Shown here: in pieces, positions 59,258 to 64,000 of the stretch
Layout of the letters: each line of letters opens with the position of its first letter
How positions within the stretch are numbered: the stretch's first letter is position 1
Assembly: GCA_002749535.1 (NCBI GenBank)
Contig: MZZL01000386.1
Coordinates: 248,001 to 312,000, forward strand
Length of the DNA stretch: 64,000 nt
Direction: 5' to 3'
From: Apophysomyces variabilis
Lineage: Eukaryota; Mucoromycota; Mucoromycetes; Mucorales; Mucoraceae
The notes under the pieces: model-generated
Database searches by the model: none
Told to the model about the DNA's origin: nothing
What the model saw: the letters and a program-made list of their open reading frames with translations, nothing else
Made by a program: the position numbers and the translations under genes

Positions 59258-61420
59258 TTAGCTCGTGTTATCGGGCAGAGCGTCTGGCTTCAGTGATCCC
59301 CGATGTCCTGTGCCCGAATCTGGCTTTTCGCACAGTGATACCTGCGAATTTGAGTGGCTAACGACAGGTGATTGTGAGAAAGGTTTATCCACTAAAGGTG
59401 ATAATGGATGTGATGTAAGGGCAGGCGATTGCCCCATCGGTTTATCCACAAGAGGAGATGGTAATATTGACGTCGCCATGAGCGGTGACGTTGACAGCGG
59501 CTTATCTACAAGAGTCGGATGCGTTGATTCGGATGTTTGTGATGTGCTCCGGCCCTGCTTGTGAATCGATGATGAGGCATTTTTCTCAGGATCTGTGAAG
59601 GGATGTCCCGATGTATCCTTTTCATAGTTTTGCATGGTTTCCGCCTTTTTGCCATATTTTGCCTTCCTCTTTCGAAGAAATACGTAAGCTCCAATGGCAA
59701 GTCCAATAAAGAGAACCTATATCATTATCCTATTAGGTCTGTATCCTCGCTTATGCTATTATCTTCTTACCGATCCGACGCTGCCTACGACGGCTCCAAT
59801 GATAGTAGGCGTCTTATCAACGATAGGTGAAGGTGTCTGAATTGGTTCAGGTATGGTAATATTTTTGATGGGGCTTGGAAGAACGTAATTAAGTGCGTTT
59901 GCATTGTATTGTTCGCTCCAGGACATGTTATTCAGATTCAATATAGATATGTTCCGCTCATCCGACTTCTTTGGTTCCACAGGCCCCACACCAAATATAA
60001 TAAGCAACGTGCTGTTTCCAATCGCGACAGCTGGTCGCGTTTAACGAAAACGAAATCATCAGCCCCAAAAGTCTTTTACGTAAAGAGAGCCTCCTAAACG
60101 TACCTGAATGACCGTAAATTTGACCAGCACCGAATTGCCCTTGAGGAATGTGTTGTGTCCATAGATTACGAACAGTATCGTAGGTATAACAGAAATCAGA
60201 CACCGGTACGAATTTGTTAGTGTTCATGATCGTTATATTGTTGGCTATTGATTCTTTAAGCCTAGCTACAAGCGGTTTTCTATCTTTGTCTTACGCCCGG
60301 GCAACGTGGCTGCCCCTCCATAAACCAACAAGGTGTTCGTTCCTGGGACTGAAGATAGGTACAACTCGAGATTAAGATTTGTCATAGTTACATCGTTCAC
60401 TTACTCCAGGTTGTAGTATGCATACTGCGTTCGGATGGCGTTACGGGGCCTTGAGACTTTGTTAAATCCCATTTGTCAGCCGTGGTATCATAGACAAGAA
60501 TGTCCTGCATTGATATACTGTCGGTTGCGTAGTACCCGTTAGTGCCGCCAATGAAATAGATTTTGTCGTTGCCAGCCATAGTAGCTGTATGCCTAAATCG
60601 TACACCGGAGTTTCCCAGTAAAGGAGTGGACGAATAAAAGGACCACTGAAGCGTGGTATAATTGAGAATACGAAATGTAGCATCCGCGCTTCGATTGTTA
60701 TGGACACTGTGGGTAACAAGACTCAATGACCCCTAAGTAAAACTATAAATTATCGTTTACCTCCATCCGCCCCAATAATAGATACTTTGCTTTGACTCCA
60801 CGTAATTTCCTGTATGTCCGAAGCTTTTCGATTTTAGATCGAAACAAGGAATTTTAGCCGTCTTTGTGTTACAGGTGATTGAACATACTATTGATCGATC
60901 CCCCCTGAAGGAATGGTACTCCAGTTCTGACCATCAAATTTGGTTGTCTCGTTATTAAGAAGCCTGGTCATAAGAGTCTTTTTTCCATTAGCGGTATCTG
61001 TTAACACTGAAGCACCGTAACCAACACCACCATTGACCACTAAAGCTTGGTTGCGAATGGGAACCGTTGCGAAATCAGCATTTCGTTCAAGAGGGTCGGC
61101 GCCATCGTATGCGGGAAGTTCATGCTCCAACTGTGTCCAGTTTGTCCACATTTCATTCACAGTAAGGTTACGGGACACGTCAAGCTTATAAAAACCTTCA
61201 AGTGCTTCGCTTGGATAGCTTATAACATAAGCAGAGAGTACGCCGCCATAGCAGTACACAGATTCTCCCAGCAGGCTACATCCTTCACCATATGTTCAGT
61301 AGGTTCTTTCGTGATTGTGTAAAACTGATCACCTGCACGTACTCGCCGCCACGGTTGGACGGCACAGACCCGAAAACTGAAATTAAAGATGAGGAAAAGC
61401 AGTAGAAGGAATTGCGGCAT
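59258..61420 (-). CDS. Kelch-repeat single-pass membrane protein K2
   Basis: Eight exons in phase (61333-61420, 60889-61282, 60761-60823, 60405-60706, 60295-60348, 60104-60244, 59771-60030, 59258-59716) give 586 residues. The layout is that of K1: signal peptide (MPQFLLLLFLIFNFSFRVCA), propeller blades with YCYGG, YYWGGW, KIYFIGGTNGYY and LVYGGAATLPG, an Asn-glycosylation-rich ectodomain, and a membrane helix from IIGAVVGSVGSVLFIGLAIG. The cytoplasmic tail carries four related motifs: LVDKPLSTSP, LVDKPMGQSP, LVDKPFSQSP and CEKPDSG. Exon lengths 63, 302, 54 and 459 are identical to K1, which confirms both gene models. Probable cell-surface protein; ligand and signalling role unknown. Confidence 0.83.
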
Positions 61421-62952
61421 GAAAAAGAGTAGAAAGAAGAAAACGAACTGCTGATTGTTTCTACGATAAATCTAAAAGTAGTGTACTACTTATATTGCAC
61501 ATATTCAGAGTTTGAAAAAACTTTCTGTCGTAACATATGATCAGCGCTACCACAATTGCTGTGCAATCTTTGTTACGAACCATAAAAGCGTGTGTAACCA
61601 TGCAACAAGGACGCTTGGGTTGTATTCTGTTTTCGGTTGGATAACCATATCTTACACTAGACGACGTGCCCTCTTCGTATACGATAATTGCTTGATGCAT
61701 AAGTTCTAACTATCATATGAGATCTGTCCATGTGATGGACGTCAACCATAGGTGAGTGATAAAGAAAGAGGAAAAAGCTCTTTGCTTTTTAGCAAAAGGT
61801 ATCGCAGAGAGTTTAAAGTTATACAAGGCATGATGAACTTATGCGTGGTGAGACAGACCGCGTACTTCCAAGTTCGAGGGTACGTAGCCCAACATCTGGC
61901 TAATAATCCAACATAAGATACTCTGAACATAGCCCACGACAAATATCAGATAGGATTATACTAATAAAGGAAAGGAAACAAAAATAAAAATAGGGCCTGT
62001 CGTCCTGTCAACCTTTCAAGTGTGATTGTGCGTTATTTTGGTTAATGAATGAGATGCTTTCAGTTCACTGCAAAAATTTAGGAATGCATAGTTTGCTCAG
62101 AGCTTGTCATATTGATAGGACGTCCAAGACTGTACTTGAACGAACGTTTACTCAATGGTCGTACTGGTTAAACATACGCTAAGCGCGACGTAAAACCTCA
62201 TCGCCTCATGTCATTGAAGTTCCAGGCGATCGTGCGGTTTGAGCATTAATGACGCACATTTTTAGCGCATGAATCGTATCTTTAGATGTGGTCCCTTGCA
62301 CGGTGATGTGCAGAGGTTGTAGCATAGAGATCTCAGTCAATATCGGACAACCAGGAATTGTGATGGATGGCATAATGATAATAAATGACTCCCTGCATAG
62401 CTATTGTAAGGAGCGGAGCATCAAGAAAATGTAAGAGGTGTGTAACAACTCTGCAAGCAGATTGTACTACGTTATACGGTACTATCTGTTATATTGCTGC
62501 CACCGATCTATAATAAGCACAGTTTCAAGTAGCAAACACGTCTCTGTCGCATATTAGAGAACCAGTTGTGCTGGCTCATCCGCGTTTAATAAAAAGTTCA
62601 CAATTATTGTAAGTAACAACAGCTCAGTGAATAGTTCTGTGAGCTTGTGTTGTAGTGCCTTTCATACTTATGCCTTGTATACCGCTTTGTTACCAAATTC
62701 CAGGCTAAAGCAACGAAATTTTAGCTTGACTCAACGAAAGTGCCCGACGAGTATAAAGGGTATTAACGTCGATGGCAAAGCACAATGCTTATCTCATTTA
62801 AAGAAGAGTTTTGGTTATTTTTCCATGAACATAGTCTAGCTCGGTTTATTAAGTTGATGAAAGCATGTTAATGCGATATTAAAGTAGTATAACGTAATGT
62901 TTCCGTCTATCTATAGTACGATATGAGGTTTTGACAACATTGAATGATGCGT
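61421..62952. other. Intergenic region between kelch paralogues
   Basis: Upstream of K2 and downstream of K3, which point the same way. Short open frames on both strands (for example 61461-61709 and 62627-62839) show no domain. No transposon ends recognised here. Confidence 0.45.
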
Positions 62953-64000
62953 TCAACTTGTGTTGTCGGGCACAGCGTCTGGCTTCAGTGATCCCCGATG
63001 TCCTGTGCCCGAATCTGGCTTTTCGCACAGTGATACCTGCGAATTTGAGTGGCTAACAACAGGTGATTGTGAGAAAGGTTTATCCACTAAAGGTGATAAT
63101 GGATGTGATGTAAGGGCAGGCGATTGCCCCATCGGTTTATCCACAAGAGGAGATGGTAATATTGACGTCGCCATGAGCGGTGACGTTGACAGCGGCTTAT
63201 CTACAAGAGTCGGATGCGTTGATTCGGATGTTTGTGATGTGCTCCGGCCCTGCTTGTGAATCGATGATGAGGCATTTTTCTCAGGATCTGTGAAGGGATG
63301 TCCCGATGTATCCTTTTCATAGTTTTGCATGGTTTCCGCCTTTTTGCCATATTTTGCCTTCCTCTTTCGAAGAAATACGTAAGCTCCAATGGCAAGTCCA
63401 ATAAAGAGAACCTATATCATTATCCTATTAGGTCTGTATCCTCGCTTATGCTATTATCTTCTTACCGATCCGACGCTGCCTACGACGGCTCCAATGATAG
63501 TAGGCGTCTTATCAACGATAGGTGAAGGTGTCTGAGTTGGTTCAGGTATGGTAATATTTTTGATGGGGCTTGGAAGAACGTAATTAAGTGCGTTTGCGTT
63601 GTATTGTTCGCTCCAGGACATGTTATTCAGATTCAGTATAAACATCTGTGCAGGTATATAATCGTATGGTGCGACTGGCCCTATACCAAACAAAATAAGT
63701 AGCGTACTGTTGCCAATCATAACGGCTAGTCTCGTTGGAAAAAGGACACATTAGTACCATGTTTGTGCGGCCTACAAAGAGACCTCTGAATGTTACCTGA
63801 GTGACCATACAGTGCACCAGCCCCTGACGGTCCTTGAGGACTGTGCTGAGTCCACTGATTTTGAACTGTATCATACGTGTAGCAGTAATCAGATACCGTT
63901 GTGAAGTTGTTGGCTATTGGTTCGTTAAGCCTATCGATAAGCATTTCATACTTCAGTCTTACGCTCCGGCAGTGTGGCTGCCCCTCCATACACCAACAAC
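62953..64000 (-). CDS. Kelch-repeat single-pass membrane protein K3 (5' part beyond window)
   Basis: The last four exons are visible: 63963 to beyond 64000, 63797-63913, 63466-63725 and 62953-63411. They encode a final kelch blade region (DYCYTYDTVQNQWTQHSPQG), the IGNSTLLILFGIG strand, the membrane helix and the tail. The tail exon is nearly identical to that of K2 (LKPDAVPDNTS against LKPDALPDNTS), while sequence before about 63637 has diverged. The N-terminal exons, including the signal peptide, lie outside the window. With K1 and K2 it shows a local family expansion. Confidence 0.82.

Noticed and set aside
1..64000. CRISPR arrays, tRNA or rRNA genes
   Set aside because: No spaced short repeats of CRISPR type and no tRNA cloverleaf boxes or rRNA segments were recognised by eye; a tRNA scan could still find one that I missed.

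Overview
The window is nuclear DNA from a filamentous fungus, most likely an early-diverging Mucoromycota species (Mucorales or a close relative). Genes carry many short GT-AG introns, coding density is moderate, and intergenic DNA is full of homopolymer and pyrimidine/purine tracts. The protein types also fit: ATF6-like bZIP, Ssk1-type regulator, RAVE/Rogdi, SMP-domain and CsbD small proteins, Fanzor and IS630-type transposons, and expanded kelch membrane proteins. The clade is inferred from protein types and gene style; no marker sequence proves the species. Exon structures were worked out by eye from splice sites, reading phase and family conservation.

Layout. 1-5107: a two-finger GATA factor, a small unknown gene and an eight-exon CSN5 (COP9 deneddylase). 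5.6-14 kb: a mobile-element island with a decayed Fanzor (eukaryotic TnpB-like) gene, a DD34E Tc1/mariner-IS630 element with an open transposase and short TIRs, a second transposase remnant and 132-bp direct repeats. 14.2-24 kb: a housekeeping block with Rogdi/Rav2-like (V-ATPase assembly), a bZIP with a membrane segment, a small unknown gene, two SMP-like small proteins, a GRIP-domain golgin, a CsbD-like protein and the F1-ATPase chaperone ATP11. 24.4-26.6 kb: kelch membrane protein K1.

27-32.5 kb: a graveyard of three more element classes (a non-LTR retrotransposon, a Crypton/Ndc10-like recombinase and a Mutator-like transposase), followed directly by an intact SUMO gene. 34.8-39 kb: a large Ssk1/Mcs4-type response regulator preceded by a membrane and pseudo-histidine-kinase module. 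39-48 kb: gene-poor DNA with two unknown genes and a 343-base assembly gap. 48.1-56.2 kb: a membrane-associated RBR ubiquitin ligase, a probable false tandem duplication at a contig join, a Con7-like C2H2 factor and a CCCH protein. 57.6-58.2 kb: a secreted double-psi beta-barrel protein. 59.3-64 kb: kelch paralogues K2 and K3; K3 runs off the end.

There is no operon logic. Recurring themes are ubiquitin-like control (CSN5, SUMO, RBR ligase), stress signalling (Ssk1, ATF6-like bZIP, SMP/CsbD proteins) and proton-ATPase assembly (Rogdi, ATP11). The items most worth following up are the Fanzor and DDE-transposase neighbourhood, the kelch-membrane family with repeated tail motifs and an apparent gene-conversion tract, and the membrane-fused Ssk1.
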